From the NCBI RefSeq assembly GCF_039592695.1, contig NZ_JBBUTK010000001.1, forward strand, positions 1,302,001-1,366,000: a stretch of DNA of 64,000 bases, read 5' to 3'. Positions 8,983 through 17,803 of this stretch are shown one piece after another. The notes beneath the pieces are model-generated. The model was not told the origin of the DNA. It saw only the letters and a program-made list of their open reading frames with translations, and ran no database searches. A program made the position numbers and the translations under genes. How positions within the stretch are numbered: position 1 is the first letter of the stretch; each line of letters starts with the position of its first letter. The stretch is from Flagellimonas_A sp039592695 (GTDB taxonomy: Bacteria > Bacteroidota > Bacteroidia > Flavobacteriales > Flavobacteriaceae).

Positions 8983-10418
8983 AACTTACGGTTTTTTATA
9001 ATTGTTATCAGGGCGTACAGAGGACTGGCTTTAAAAAAAGAATGAATCGATAGATAAAAAGCAATTCCGATTAACGAAACTACTATCAATTGAACGAAAT
9101 TACCATAGTCGGTAAATACATTTACCGAACGGTGCATCAATAAAAAAGTAAGACCGGCCACGACTAAAATGGGTAGCATATCCAATAATTGCTGCTTTGT
9201 GCTATAATCGATTAATTTTCCGGCATAATAGGTATTGATCAGCAGACTGACAAGAGAAACGATTACACTACTCCAAACGAGACCAAGCACACCAAATTGA
9301 AAGCCTACTATCATGGCTAGAATAAGGATTGACCTTTTAATTATGTCTATTTTCAAAAACAGGTCACTTCTACCATATACCTTAAACACGTTGACGTTAA
9401 ACGCGTGAATTGGGAATAACATACCCGCTAAGCTTAATATTTGGAAATAGGGCACTGCGGGTATCCATTCAGGTCCGAGCACTGAGTCAAACAAAGGTTC
9501 GGCAATAGCTGCCATGCCCAACATCAAGGGCGCAATAATAAAAAATGCCACTCGAAGCAAACTCCTGTAGATTATTGCCAATTTTGGCGTATCGTCCTGC
9601 AGTTGGACCAACATGGGGTAGGTAACCTTACCTACGATGTCGGTAATCGTTTGCGAGGGATATTGACTAAATCGCCTTGCCCTTTCATAATAACCCAAGG
9701 TCTGCACCGGAAAAAATTTTCCTATGATGATATTGTAACTATTTTTAAAAATTACATCCATCAATCCCGCTAGCATCAACTTGTAGCCAAAATTATAATG
9801 GAGTTTCAATTTTTCCTTAGAAAAGTTTAAGCTGGGTTTCCATGACCCTGTTCCCCAAAGTAATATAGAAAAAATGGCTTGCGTGGTCATATACATCAAA
9901 ACGATACTCCAAACGCCATAATCATTATAGCCAAGAAAAAGACCCACACTAACCCCGATAATAATGCTTGGGACGTTTAAAAGCGCCAACTTTTTAAATA
10001 GCATTTCTTTATTTAATATCGCTAATTGTATAGCGGAAAAGGCGGATATGATAAAAGTTAAACAATAAATTCTAATGACGTCAATAAGTATTGTTTGTCC
10101 AAAAAAAGATGCAATATAGGGTGCTGCAAAAAACATGATGGCATATACCAGCAAACTCATGGCCATATTCATGTAGAATACTGTAGTAAAATCGGAATCA
10201 TTCGCATTTTTGGTCCTAATTAGTGAAGCAGACATCCCGCTATCGACCAATGATTTACCAATTCCGATAAATACCGCAATCATTCCCATAAGCCCAAAAT
10301 CAACCGGCCCCAACCAACGTGCTAAAAGGATCATCGCTAAAAATGAAAGTCCTTTTAAAAAAAACGCCTCGGCTAAGCTCCATACAACCCCGGCTATCGT
10401 TTTTTGTTTCAAGGACAT
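8979..10418 (-). CDS. Polysaccharide flippase, MOP/PST superfamily (Wzx-like)
   Basis: This 479-residue integral membrane protein has about 12-14 predicted membrane helices in two homologous halves. The N-terminus (KQKTIAGVVWSLAEAFFLKG) and ARWLGPVDFGLMGMIAVFIGIG are typical of the PST/Polysacc_synt_3 branch of MOP flippases, which move undecaprenyl-linked repeat units across the inner membrane. It overlaps rfbA by 1 nt and the aminotransferase gene by 4 nt, indicating tight translational coupling. With the Wzy-like gene further down, this points to a Wzx/Wzy-dependent polysaccharide. Confidence 0.88.
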   Translation of the reverse strand: MSLKQKTIAGVVWSLAEAFFLKGLSFLAMILLARWLGPVDFGLMGMIAVFIGIGKSLVDSGMSASLIRTKNANDSDFTTVFYMNMAMSLLVYAIMFFAAPYIASFFGQTILIDVIRIYCLTFIISAFSAIQLAILNKEMLFKKLALLNVPSIIIGVSVGLFLGYNDYGVWSIVLMYMTTQAIFSILLWGTGSWKPSLNFSKEKLKLHYNFGYKLMLAGLMDVIFKNSYNIIIGKFFPVQTLGYYERARRFSQYPSQTITDIVGKVTYPMLVQLQDDTPKLAIIYRSLLRVAFFIIAPLMLGMAAIAEPLFDSVLGPEWIPAVPYFQILSLAGMLFPIHAFNVNVFKVYGRSDLFLKIDIIKRSILILAMIVGFQFGVLGLVWSSVIVSLVSLLINTYYAGKLIDYSTKQQLLDMLPILVVAGLTFLLMHRSVNVFTDYGNFVQLIVVSLIGIAFYLSIHSFFKASPLYALITIIKNRKL

Positions 10419-11287
10419 TAATCCAACAAATTTTGGAGATAATTGTAATATTCTCCTTTTAGTTCAAAAATTCTTTGCTTTAATTGTTTCTTATCTATCC
10501 ATTTATAATTTAAGGCAATCTCTTCCAGACAGGCAATCTTTAGCCCTGTTCTTTTTTCAACTGCTTTAACAAACTCAGTTGCTTCTGTTAAAGCTTCGTG
10601 GGTACCTGTGTCCAACCAAGCAAAACCACGACTTAAAATTTCCAGTTTTAATTGTGTCCGATCTAAATATTCTTGATTTATAGAGGTAATTTCAAGCTCC
10701 CCCCTATCACTGGGTTTTACATTCTTTGCAATTTCTACGACACTGTTGGGATAAAAATATAACCCAACAACGGCATACTTGGATTTGGGATTTTTTGGCT
10801 TTTCCTCAATACTTAAAACGTCTTTATTTTCATTGAATTCTACTACACCATACCGCTCAGGATCCGTTACATAATTACCGTAAACCACAGCATTGTTTTG
10901 TTCCTCTACGATTTTAATTGCATTGAGCAACAGTTTTTGTAATCCGGCCCCATAAAATATATTATCTCCCAGGATTAAGGAAACATCATCATCGCCGATG
11001 AACTCCTCTCCAATTGTAAAAGCCTGTGCCAAACCGTCCGGTGATGGTTGCTCAGCATACGATAATTGAATGCCAAACTGTTTACCAGTCCCCAACAATT
11101 TTTTAAAATTTGGTAAATCTTGCGGTGTTGAAATTATCAATATCTCCCTTATGTCAGCAAGCATCAGGACTGACAATGGATAATATATCATTGGCTTGTC
11201 ATAGATGGGTAGCAATTGCTTACTGACACTCAATGTCAATGGGTGCAATCTTGTACCTGAACCCCCGGCTAATATTATTCCCTTCAT
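10418..11287 (-). CDS. rfbA: Glucose-1-phosphate thymidylyltransferase
   Basis: RfbA/RmlA makes dTDP-glucose from dTTP and glucose-1-phosphate, the first step of dTDP-6-deoxysugar synthesis. At 289 residues it has the standard length. It shows the nucleotidyltransferase signature GGSGTRLHPLTLSVSKQLLP at residues 8-27, YAEQPSPDGLAQAF near 76, LGDNIFYG near 107, and FAWLDTGTHEAL near 220. It lies 3 nt after rfbB and overlaps the flippase gene by 1 nt. No rfbC or rfbD is present in the window, so the product feeds the aminotransferase branch rather than L-rhamnose, at least from these genes. Confidence 0.97.
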   Translation of the reverse strand: MKGIILAGGSGTRLHPLTLSVSKQLLPIYDKPMIYYPLSVLMLADIREILIISTPQDLPNFKKLLGTGKQFGIQLSYAEQPSPDGLAQAFTIGEEFIGDDDVSLILGDNIFYGAGLQKLLLNAIKIVEEQNNAVVYGNYVTDPERYGVVEFNENKDVLSIEEKPKNPKSKYAVVGLYFYPNSVVEIAKNVKPSDRGELEITSINQEYLDRTQLKLEILSRGFAWLDTGTHEALTEATEFVKAVEKRTGLKIACLEEIALNYKWIDKKQLKQRIFELKGEYYNYLQNLLD

Positions 11288-11290
11288 GCC

Positions 11291-12358
11291 TTATTTGTAC
11301 TGTAATTCATAATATTCTTGGTACGCACCGCTGGTCACATTGCCCAACCACTTCTCATTGGCCAAGTACCAATCAATAGTTTTTGAAAGTCCTTCTTCAA
11401 AGGTCACGCTGGGTGACCACCCCAATTCTTTGTTGATTTTAGTGGCGTCTATGGCATACCTCAAATCATGTCCGGGACGGTCTTTGACATAGGTTATCAG
11501 TCGCGCACTGCTCCCTTCTTTACGATTTAGTTTTTCGTCCATCTGCCGACAAAGTAGCTTTACCAAATCAATATTTTTCCATTCGTTGAAACCACCAATA
11601 TTATAGGTTTCCTTGTCTATACCTTTGTGAAAAACAAGGTCGATCGCAATGGCATGGTCAACAACATACAACCAATCTCGGGTATAATTCCCATCTCCGT
11701 AAACTGGCAATGGCTTATTGTGAATTATATTATTTATAAATAATGGTATCAGTTTTTCAGGAAATTGGTTAGCTCCGTAGTTATTTGAACAATTGGTGAT
11801 CACGTAAGGCAGATTATATGTTTCTCCGTAAGCCCTGACAAAATGATCGGAACTGGCTTTAGAGGCAGAGTAGGGTGAATTGGGGTCATACGGGGTCGTT
11901 TCTCCAAACAGGCCGGTTTCGCCAAGTGTGCCGTAAACCTCATCGGTACTAATATGGTAAAATCGCTTCCCCAGCCAATTTTCCTTCCATAATGTTATAA
12001 AGGCATTTAAGAGTATCATAGTGCCCAAAATATTAGTCTTGGCAAAGGCCAGAGGATCGTTTATCGATCTGTCAACATGAGATTCCGCAGCCAAATGAAT
12101 CACTCCATCAAAACGGTATTTCTTGAAAATGGTTTTAATATAATTTTCATCTGTGATATCGCCCTTGAGAAACGTATAATTATCCTTTCCTTCTATTTCT
12201 ATTAGATTTTCCAAATTGCCGGCATAGGTCAAAGCGTCTAAATTATAAACATGATACGCTGGGTACTTATTTACAAATCTTTTGACAACATGGGATCCGA
12301 TAAAACCAGCTCCCCCGGTAATCAATATGTTCTTTTTTGAAATGGTTTTATCAATCAT
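11291..12358 (-). CDS. rfbB: dTDP-glucose 4,6-dehydratase
   Basis: RfbB/RmlB converts dTDP-glucose to dTDP-4-keto-6-deoxyglucose using bound NAD+. The 355-residue protein has the Rossmann motif ITGGAGFIGSHVV near residue 13, HLAAESHVDRSI near 90, the catalytic STDEVYG near 136 and YSASKASSDH (YxxxK) near 162. It is the first gene of the main polysaccharide operon; the next gene rfbA starts 3 nt after its stop. A 729-nt gap lies upstream and should hold the promoter and any leader control. Confidence 0.97.
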   Translation of the reverse strand: MIDKTISKKNILITGGAGFIGSHVVKRFVNKYPAYHVYNLDALTYAGNLENLIEIEGKDNYTFLKGDITDENYIKTIFKKYRFDGVIHLAAESHVDRSINDPLAFAKTNILGTMILLNAFITLWKENWLGKRFYHISTDEVYGTLGETGLFGETTPYDPNSPYSASKASSDHFVRAYGETYNLPYVITNCSNNYGANQFPEKLIPLFINNIIHNKPLPVYGDGNYTRDWLYVVDHAIAIDLVFHKGIDKETYNIGGFNEWKNIDLVKLLCRQMDEKLNRKEGSSARLITYVKDRPGHDLRYAIDATKINKELGWSPSVTFEEGLSKTIDWYLANEKWLGNVTSGAYQEYYELQYK

Positions 12359-12403
12359 TTTTAAACAATTCCGTTGAATTATACATTACTGTGTTTGTAT
12401 TTT

Positions 12404-12411
12404 CAAACTTA
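12404..12411 (-). promoter_or_regulatory. Possible -7 box for the rfbB operon
   Basis: TAAGTTTG on the minus strand fits TAnnTTTG and lies 45 nt upstream of the rfbB start. No TTTG-like -33 element is found at the usual distance, so support is weak. Confidence 0.3.
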
Positions 12412-12738
12412 ATTTTATCAGACGTTTTTTACGCATGATATTGGCAAAAACAATGGATAGGATGGAATTTTGTTTGAGTTTATACATTTTCCTCAATAGC
12501 CAGTTAACAACAAAAATCGATAAATTTTAAGAAAACTTGAGTCGAAGATATTGTACTTAAACAGGTTTGTACTCTAATTTTCGATTAAACACCTAAAAAT
12601 GATATGATTTGCACAATTTTCTTACAAATCAATCTTTACCCGATGCAAATATTTCAGTGTTTTTTAATGGTCTAATAATGCGTTCATCACAAAATCATTT
12701 AAGATTATCCCAATTGGCATACACGATCATGATTTGCT

Positions 12739-12752
12739 GTGATTGTAATCAC
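12739..12752. promoter_or_regulatory. Palindromic site in the rfbB leader
   Basis: GTGATT-GT-AATCAC is a perfect 6-bp inverted repeat with a 2-nt spacer, the size of a dimeric regulator site. Nearby DNA at 12775-12780 repeats ATCAC. It lies about 380 nt upstream of rfbB and 340 nt downstream of the phosphatase gene. No cognate regulator is identified. Confidence 0.25.
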
Positions 12753-13087
12753 CTACGCAAAGGTAATCGTATACAATCACTGATTTTATCGATTATTTAC
12801 TAATATGGTATTTTAGCTTCACTTCCCCTTTTGGCCATTAAACTTCTTGAGGTATTCCCAATGGTTTGTTTAGGATGGTCTGTATATCTTGTTTAAAGAT
12901 AAACTATTGCGTCACACGGTTATAAATATCATGAGCTTACACATCTAATTGGGGGCTACTATCTCCCAAAACCGATTAATTCAATTCATCGGCTTTTTGT
13001 ATCCCATTTAAGAATAGTGGGAATGTATGGTATTAGTGCATTCTAATAAACGGACAATAAGGCAAAACCTCAAAAATTGGTGGAATT

Positions 13088-13834
13088 TTAATTGTCGTTA
13101 AAAGTAAGGTTGGTTTTCTCTAGAATTGGTTGTAAAATCTTTTTTGTTTTGGCATTCACCTGTACCTCCTTCAGACCGTTCAATTGACCAATGTTATGAA
13201 TATCAGAACCAACAAAGTCAATTAGACCTTCTTCCAACAATTTAAAGGCCATTCGCTTTACTTCTTTGCCATAGTATTTACCAAGGGACAATAAATTCAA
13301 TTGATATAAAACCCCTTGCTTCTTATACTCGCTATGTTTTAATAGGTTTTCATGTAAATATAGATACCTTTCAGGATGGGCCAAGATTGGAAAATACCCT
13401 TGTTTTTTTATTTTTTGTATGGCTTGGTCAAAATTAATTGATGCTTGCAAGTAAGACATTTCCACTAGCAAATGATGACCTTCTATTGGCATAATATCAT
13501 CGCTCTCCAGAATTGATTCAAAATTGTCATCAATCATGTGCTCCGCGGCTGCTCGCAATGAAATAGCTTTCATGTTTTCTTTTAACAACTCGTCTTTAAG
13601 AATCATTAGCGAATTGTTGATTGTTCCCCGATTGTTATGGTAGTAATTATGCATTATATGCGGGGTGGCTATAAAGCTCGAAATACCTAATTCTGCAAAT
13701 TCCTTAATCAGTGAAATAGATTCTTCAACGGTTTTTGCACCATCGTCAATACCTGGTAAAATGTGATTATGGATATCTACAAAGCCTTCCAAACAATCAA
13801 CTAAAAAATTTTTGCTGGAAAAAAAATGAAGCAT
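13088..13834 (-). CDS. Tyrosine-protein phosphatase of the PHP family (CpsB/YwqE-type)
   Basis: This 248-residue PHP-fold metal-dependent protein phosphatase belongs to the CpsB/YwqE family, which dephosphorylates the tyrosine autokinase controlling capsule or exopolysaccharide export. The metal-binding motifs are visible: DIHNHILPGIDDGAK near residue 20, ATPHIMHNYYHN near 55, AHPERY near 145 and GSDIHNIG near 215. The location upstream of the polysaccharide operon fits. The partner autokinase (Wzc-like) and Wza exporter are not in this window. A TATCTTTG box 25 nt before the start is a good -7 candidate. Confidence 0.88.
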   Translation of the reverse strand: MLHFFSSKNFLVDCLEGFVDIHNHILPGIDDGAKTVEESISLIKEFAELGISSFIATPHIMHNYYHNNRGTINNSLMILKDELLKENMKAISLRAAAEHMIDDNFESILESDDIMPIEGHHLLVEMSYLQASINFDQAIQKIKKQGYFPILAHPERYLYLHENLLKHSEYKKQGVLYQLNLLSLGKYYGKEVKRMAFKLLEEGLIDFVGSDIHNIGQLNGLKEVQVNAKTKKILQPILEKTNLTFNDN

Positions 13835-14237
13835 GTAGACAAATAAATTTTTATAGTGACAAAGATATTACTTATGACCAGCATTTGTGAAAAGGCAAAA
13901 TGTTTTTAGAGTAGACTTTTCTGATTTTCCATTAAACTACCCATAGCTCATAGAAGAGCTGTTTAAAGAACAAATTGACTTTGGTAGCGCAATGTCGTTT
14001 ATCTAAATTAATGATAGATAAACGTATTTCTTTTACACTGGCTCTAGGTATTCCTATTATTGTCCCAGATTTAAAGAACCGTTAAATTAATCTCCCATTT
14101 GTAATTTACCTATTTGTAATCCCCAGTTTTAAACATTAGTGTCATTATCTGTTAAAGGTGATTACATTGCAGTTCGAAATGTTGAAATGGGAATTAAAAG
14201 AAAGTAGAAAATCAACCATCAATAAAAAATACTGATT
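13835..14237. other. Divergent intergenic region, 403 nt
   Basis: This region separates the minus-strand phosphatase from the plus-strand methyltransferase and must hold both promoters. Apart from the TATCTTTG box at 13860-13867 I see no repeat, RNA or ORF that can be supported. Confidence 0.5.
13860..13867 (-). promoter_or_regulatory. -7 promoter box for the PHP phosphatase gene
   Basis: TATCTTTG on the minus strand matches the Bacteroidota TAnnTTTG consensus exactly and sits 25 nt before the ATG. ompA, pfkA and the amidase gene have a matching or near-matching box at the same distance. Confidence 0.5.
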
Positions 14238-15272
14238 ATGATAGAATCGAATGTGATATGCCCCTGTTGCAAAAACAGCAGTATAAGTAAGCGTTACCAA
14301 ACCTATTGGAAGTGTGATGAATGTGGCGAAAAATATTCTTGTGTCAGTGGCATTCCAAGACTTTATTTAGAAGATTCTCTGGGTAAGGCAGATAAAGAAC
14401 TTATGGACAATGTCTATAAATATTTGTCATGGTTCTATAATTTTTGGAACCCTTTCTTTATGCTTCCTGTTAGACCAATCAAAGTATCGGTACGTTATTG
14501 GATTGTTTATTTTTTAATAGTTTTTTGTCTGGTTTTCTCTGTATATAATCTGATAAATTTAATCGGATTTCGCGGCATTTCCAATATTACAATCTTTGAT
14601 TTTCTGTGGTTGTTGCCCTTAGCGATTTTTGTGTTTTTACAAATAAGAGACCCACGATATGGCTACTTGTTTTTACTCGCAATACCCATAAAGATTTCAC
14701 TGGCAATACGTAATTTCAAGCCTCAGAAAACCCATGCCGCTGTACATGCCGATTTTCTAAAAGAATATTTAGAATCGGACCAAAAAGTAAAAACGCTTGA
14801 TATTGCCAGTGGTAGTGGCAACTCTCTTTTTAGGCATGGTTATATGAAGTTAAATGCGGAGTATACTGCGGTAGACCTTGCTGAAGGTATGATTGTACAA
14901 GGAAGACGTCTAATGAGCAAGCAGAAGGCTCCCGCAGATTTCATTTTGGCTGACGCAACAAACCTTCCCTTTAAGTCTGATACGTTTGATATTAGCACAA
15001 ATTATGGGGCAGTTAATGGTTTTTCAGACCCAAAAACTGCTCTGGCAGAGATGGTTAGAGTGACCAAAAAAGGTGGAAAAATCCTTTTCCTGGACGAACA
15101 AGAATATGAAGCGGCCAATTGGTTGGAACATTTTTATTTTAAAAAGGTATTTGCTTATCACAACACAACTATAGGATGTCCTGTCGATTTGCTACCGGAT
15201 AACCTTGAGGATGTTCAAGTACATCAAGTATATGAGTTTGTTTATATATGTACTGCGAGAAAGAAAATGTAA
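14238..15272 (+). CDS. Membrane-anchored class I methyltransferase with N-terminal zinc-ribbon-like segment
   Basis: This is a 344-residue protein in three parts. Residues 1-45 hold two Cys pairs (CPCC and CDEC) followed by VSGIPRLYLED, resembling a Trm112-like zinc ribbon. Residues about 88-160 form two or three membrane helices. The C-terminal 170 residues are a SAM methyltransferase with LDIASGSGNSLF and AVDLAEGMI, and the UbiE/Methyltransf_11-type post-motif NLPFKSDTFDI. It probably acts at the inner membrane on a lipid or lipid-linked substrate; the target is unknown. It is the only plus-strand gene in this part of the locus and stands alone. Confidence 0.75.
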   Translation: MIESNVICPCCKNSSISKRYQTYWKCDECGEKYSCVSGIPRLYLEDSLGKADKELMDNVYKYLSWFYNFWNPFFMLPVRPIKVSVRYWIVYFLIVFCLVFSVYNLINLIGFRGISNITIFDFLWLLPLAIFVFLQIRDPRYGYLFLLAIPIKISLAIRNFKPQKTHAAVHADFLKEYLESDQKVKTLDIASGSGNSLFRHGYMKLNAEYTAVDLAEGMIVQGRRLMSKQKAPADFILADATNLPFKSDTFDISTNYGAVNGFSDPKTALAEMVRVTKKGGKILFLDEQEYEAANWLEHFYFKKVFAYHNTTIGCPVDLLPDNLEDVQVHQVYEFVYICTARKKM

Positions 15273-15622
15273 TCAAGTCGGGGCCGTTCAATACAGAAAG
15301 GGTGGTTTCAACCCATTTTATAACGTCATTTTGATTGAAAAGAAGCCACTCTAATATCAAAACTGTTAAGGTTTGGGTCATTTTTTGCCTATCGATATCT
15401 TAATTCCGGCAAACAAAGGACTAGAGGGCGTTAGGGGTTGAAAACAGGTGAAAACATTTGTTTTCTCTTGATAGGAGAATACTTTAAATAACCATGCTCT
15501 TTGATATTTATGCAAGTAGTTGAATCATCATCCTATGAATCGACTGCTGATTTCTGAAGATAGTATATCAGGTCTTTCTCAGTATCGATGCTACAAGTAA
15601 GAGTCTCCCTTCATACGTAGCA
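15273..15622. other. Convergent intergenic region, 350 nt
   Basis: Lies between the 3' ends of the membrane methyltransferase and the formyltransferase gene. The only structure is a perfect hairpin GAAAACA-TT-TGTTTTC at 15450-15465. No gene is supported. Confidence 0.5.
15450..15465. terminator. Hairpin between convergent genes
   Basis: Perfect 7-bp inverted repeat GAAAACA/TGTTTTC with a 2-nt loop, located between two convergent 3' ends, so it could act on either strand. It is AT-rich and not followed by a long T run, which makes it a weak terminator candidate. Confidence 0.3.
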
Positions 15623-16201
15623 TTAATCCTGGTTTTCGATAAAATCCATGGTCTTCAAAATTGTGGAAAGAGCGATTTTCGAATATCTGGGATATAGCGT
15701 TTCGAAAGTATCCCCATCTTCGATTCCCATGGCTTCTTGAAATAGGATGATACCTCGGTCATATTCTTCGTCAATAATATGCGTAGTTACACCGGTCACC
15801 TTGACACCGTAATCCAGGGCATCGTGAATAGCTGTTTTTGTTCCACGAAAACTGGGAAGAAGAGAAGGATGTACATTAATTATTTTATTGGGGAAAGCAT
15901 TTAAGATGTCTTTTCGAATCAGATGGGCGTATCCTAATAAAAAAATATGCGTAACGTCATGAAGCTTCAGTTTTTCCAAAATCTTCAACTGATATAATCG
16001 CTTAGTTTCAAACTGTTCCGGTTTAATTAAAAGTGTATTCACACCATTTTTTTTAGCTAAATCGGCTGCCCCACACGGCTCAGATTCATACAATACCAGC
16101 CCAATCTTATGGATTTGTTTTTGCTCTTCATAGGTTTGTATAACATCTTTGGCATTCCTTCCCCATGAACTGCATAGAAATGCCCACTTAATATTTGTCA
16201 T
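15623..16201 (-). CDS. Formyltransferase family protein (PurN-like fold)
   Basis: This 192-residue protein has the folate-dependent formyltransferase core: IINVHPSLLPSFRG near residue 104 with the catalytic Asn and His, GVKVTGVTTHIIDEEYDRG near 130-148 with the acidic DEEYD loop, and ILFQEAMGIEDGDT. Length matches PurN, but the N-terminus (KWAFLCSSWGRNAKDVI) replaces the ASGxGSN phosphate loop of true PurN, so the acceptor may differ. Near a locus that should make a dTDP-4-amino sugar, N-formylation of that sugar is a reasonable alternative, although known sugar N-formyltransferases are longer. The substrate is unresolved. Confidence 0.65.
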   Translation of the reverse strand: MTNIKWAFLCSSWGRNAKDVIQTYEEQKQIHKIGLVLYESEPCGAADLAKKNGVNTLLIKPEQFETKRLYQLKILEKLKLHDVTHIFLLGYAHLIRKDILNAFPNKIINVHPSLLPSFRGTKTAIHDALDYGVKVTGVTTHIIDEEYDRGIILFQEAMGIEDGDTFETLYPRYSKIALSTILKTMDFIENQD

Positions 16202-16512
16202 TTCAATAGTTATATTTTATCATACTTGGCGATTTTCTCAGTCGACAATTACAACACATTACCTGAAAAAAATTAAGAGTCTCCATTCTTGAACAAAAAA
16301 AATAAAAATGTCCTTACCTCAGATTTGGCTGTGATGTGAAAATATCGCAACAGGTCTCCTAATGATTGAGGTCAATAGAAAACCCGTTAAAATAGACATT
16401 TCAAAAACTCACACAAAGAATCAAAAAGAAGATTTAATAAATACTCTTTTCAGTTCTATTACTCAGTATAGCTTATACCTTTTTCGAGATATTTTGAAAT
16501 AACATATAAATA
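16202..16512. other. Intergenic region, 311 nt
   Basis: AT-rich DNA between the OmpA gene's 3' end and the formyltransferase start. I find no ORF, convincing hairpin or exact promoter box. Confidence 0.5.
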
Positions 16513-17697
16513 TTAAAATGAGATTATTTTAAATGCAGATCGTCTATTCTTCTGATGCTTTTCTTCTGGACAAGACACTCCATCATCACACTCATTGGTT
16601 AGTTGTTGTTCGCCAAAAGCCTCTTGAGCTATCTGACTCTCTTTTATGCCTTCTGATAAAATGTAAGATACCGTTCGAGCCATTCTACGCTCAGAAAGCC
16701 ATTGATTGTATTCATCCGTCCCCCGGGCGTCAGTATGGGCAGCTACTTCAATTTTAAGGGTAGGATTATCTTTTAAAATCTGTATCAATTTGTCAAGTAA
16801 GTCTTTATCCTCGGTACTTAGATAGGAAGAGTTCAAAGTGAAATAGACCTTACCCAGACCATCAATCTGCTCCTGTAAAGCTTTTCTTCTGGCTTCTTCA
16901 GCTTCTTTCTTGGCCTTTTCTTCTGCAGCCAATCGCTCTGCTTCCCGCTGCCTTTCAAGCTCTTCAGCCAGTCTTCTGGCTTCTTCCTCTGCCCTTTTGG
17001 CTTCGGCAATGGAATCTTGAATACGTTGTTGCTCTGCTTCCATTTCTTGAATTTGGGCCAATTTTTCCTTTCCCTTTCTGGTTAACTCTTTTTCGATTCC
17101 GAATTGATACACGACGCCCGCTGCATGTTGAATATGATTGGTGACACCATCCTCGATTTTCATGGCCCATTTACCGGAGGAGTTAAAATCCAATCCCCAG
17201 TTATCGGTAATCCAAGTTCTAAAACCGACAACTGCGTTATAAGTGCCCCGACCCTCATTATTCGCATCGGTATATCCAACGCCCACTCCAACATAGGGGT
17301 CGAAAAATCCGGTCTGTCCTAAAATTTGATTGAGGTCGTAGCTGGCGCGAAAGTCAATGGCATAGTAGTCTATTTCCTCTGCATTGACCACGCCATCAAC
17401 AATTTTTCCTTCTTGGTATTTATTATAGGTTCCTATGGCCTCTAAACCAAAACCTCCCTTGAAATACCTGCCGACACTCAATCTTGAAGGGTGGGGAACG
17501 ATGTTCCAATTGTCGCTGATGTTGAGTACATTTTCAAATTCTGAACCTGCATCATCAACGGCGTTAAAACCAACGCCAATAATCCAAGAGCTGACGACCA
17601 TGCTGTCCTTTTTAGTGAGTGTTGGAATCTCTTGCGCATGGACCGATACGGTCAAAAAGAAGATATAAATAACCAAAAAAATCGGCAAAGCTCTCAT
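16513..17697 (-). CDS. OmpA family outer-membrane protein
   Basis: This is a 394-residue protein with a signal peptide (residues 1-21, cut before QE), an N-terminal beta-barrel of about 180 residues (NWNIVPHPSRLSVGRYFKGG, AGVVYQFG), a highly charged Glu/Ala/Arg/Lys-rich coiled coil at about 205-280, and a C-terminal OmpA peptidoglycan-binding domain with VAAHTDARGTDEYNQWLSERR. It tethers the outer membrane to peptidoglycan. The long coiled coil is a spacer between barrel and anchor. A TACCTTTG box lies 26 nt before the start. Confidence 0.92.
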   Translation of the reverse strand: MRALPIFLVIYIFFLTVSVHAQEIPTLTKKDSMVVSSWIIGVGFNAVDDAGSEFENVLNISDNWNIVPHPSRLSVGRYFKGGFGLEAIGTYNKYQEGKIVDGVVNAEEIDYYAIDFRASYDLNQILGQTGFFDPYVGVGVGYTDANNEGRGTYNAVVGFRTWITDNWGLDFNSSGKWAMKIEDGVTNHIQHAAGVVYQFGIEKELTRKGKEKLAQIQEMEAEQQRIQDSIAEAKRAEEEARRLAEELERQREAERLAAEEKAKKEAEEARRKALQEQIDGLGKVYFTLNSSYLSTEDKDLLDKLIQILKDNPTLKIEVAAHTDARGTDEYNQWLSERRMARTVSYILSEGIKESQIAQEAFGEQQLTNECDDGVSCPEEKHQKNRRSAFKIISF

Positions 17698-17723
17698 AAA
17701 CAGTCATTTGGGGTTGTAAATGT

Positions 17724-17731
17724 CAAAGGTA
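17724..17731 (-). promoter_or_regulatory. -7 promoter box for the OmpA gene
   Basis: TACCTTTG on the minus strand, an exact TAnnTTTG match 26 nt before the start codon. No clear -33 element at the consensus distance. Confidence 0.5.
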
Positions 17732-17803
17732 GCGCAAATTCACAAAAGAGTGGAAAAGAGTCTCTGAAAAGACGAATACTTCGATAAATTGCGAGCAGTT
17801 TAT

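Larger units (their letters stand above)
12359..13087. other. Long intergenic leader (729 nt) before the rfbB operon
   Basis: No supported gene. The minus strand carries TAAGTTTG at 12404-12411 (consensus TAnnTTTG) 45 nt before rfbB, without a clear -33 box. A perfect palindrome GTGATTGTAATCAC lies at 12739-12752. A weak hairpin with arms CCGAT/ATCGG at 12972-12976 and 12988-12992, followed on the minus strand by TTTT, could end the upstream phosphatase transcript. Such a long leader before a surface polysaccharide operon is a plausible site of regulation, but I see no UpxY-type antiterminator gene or flanking invertible repeats. Confidence 0.5.

Noticed and set aside
12609..12803. 64-codon plus-strand frame in the rfbB leader
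   Set aside because: No domain, no promoter or ribosome-binding context, AT-rich; treated as chance.
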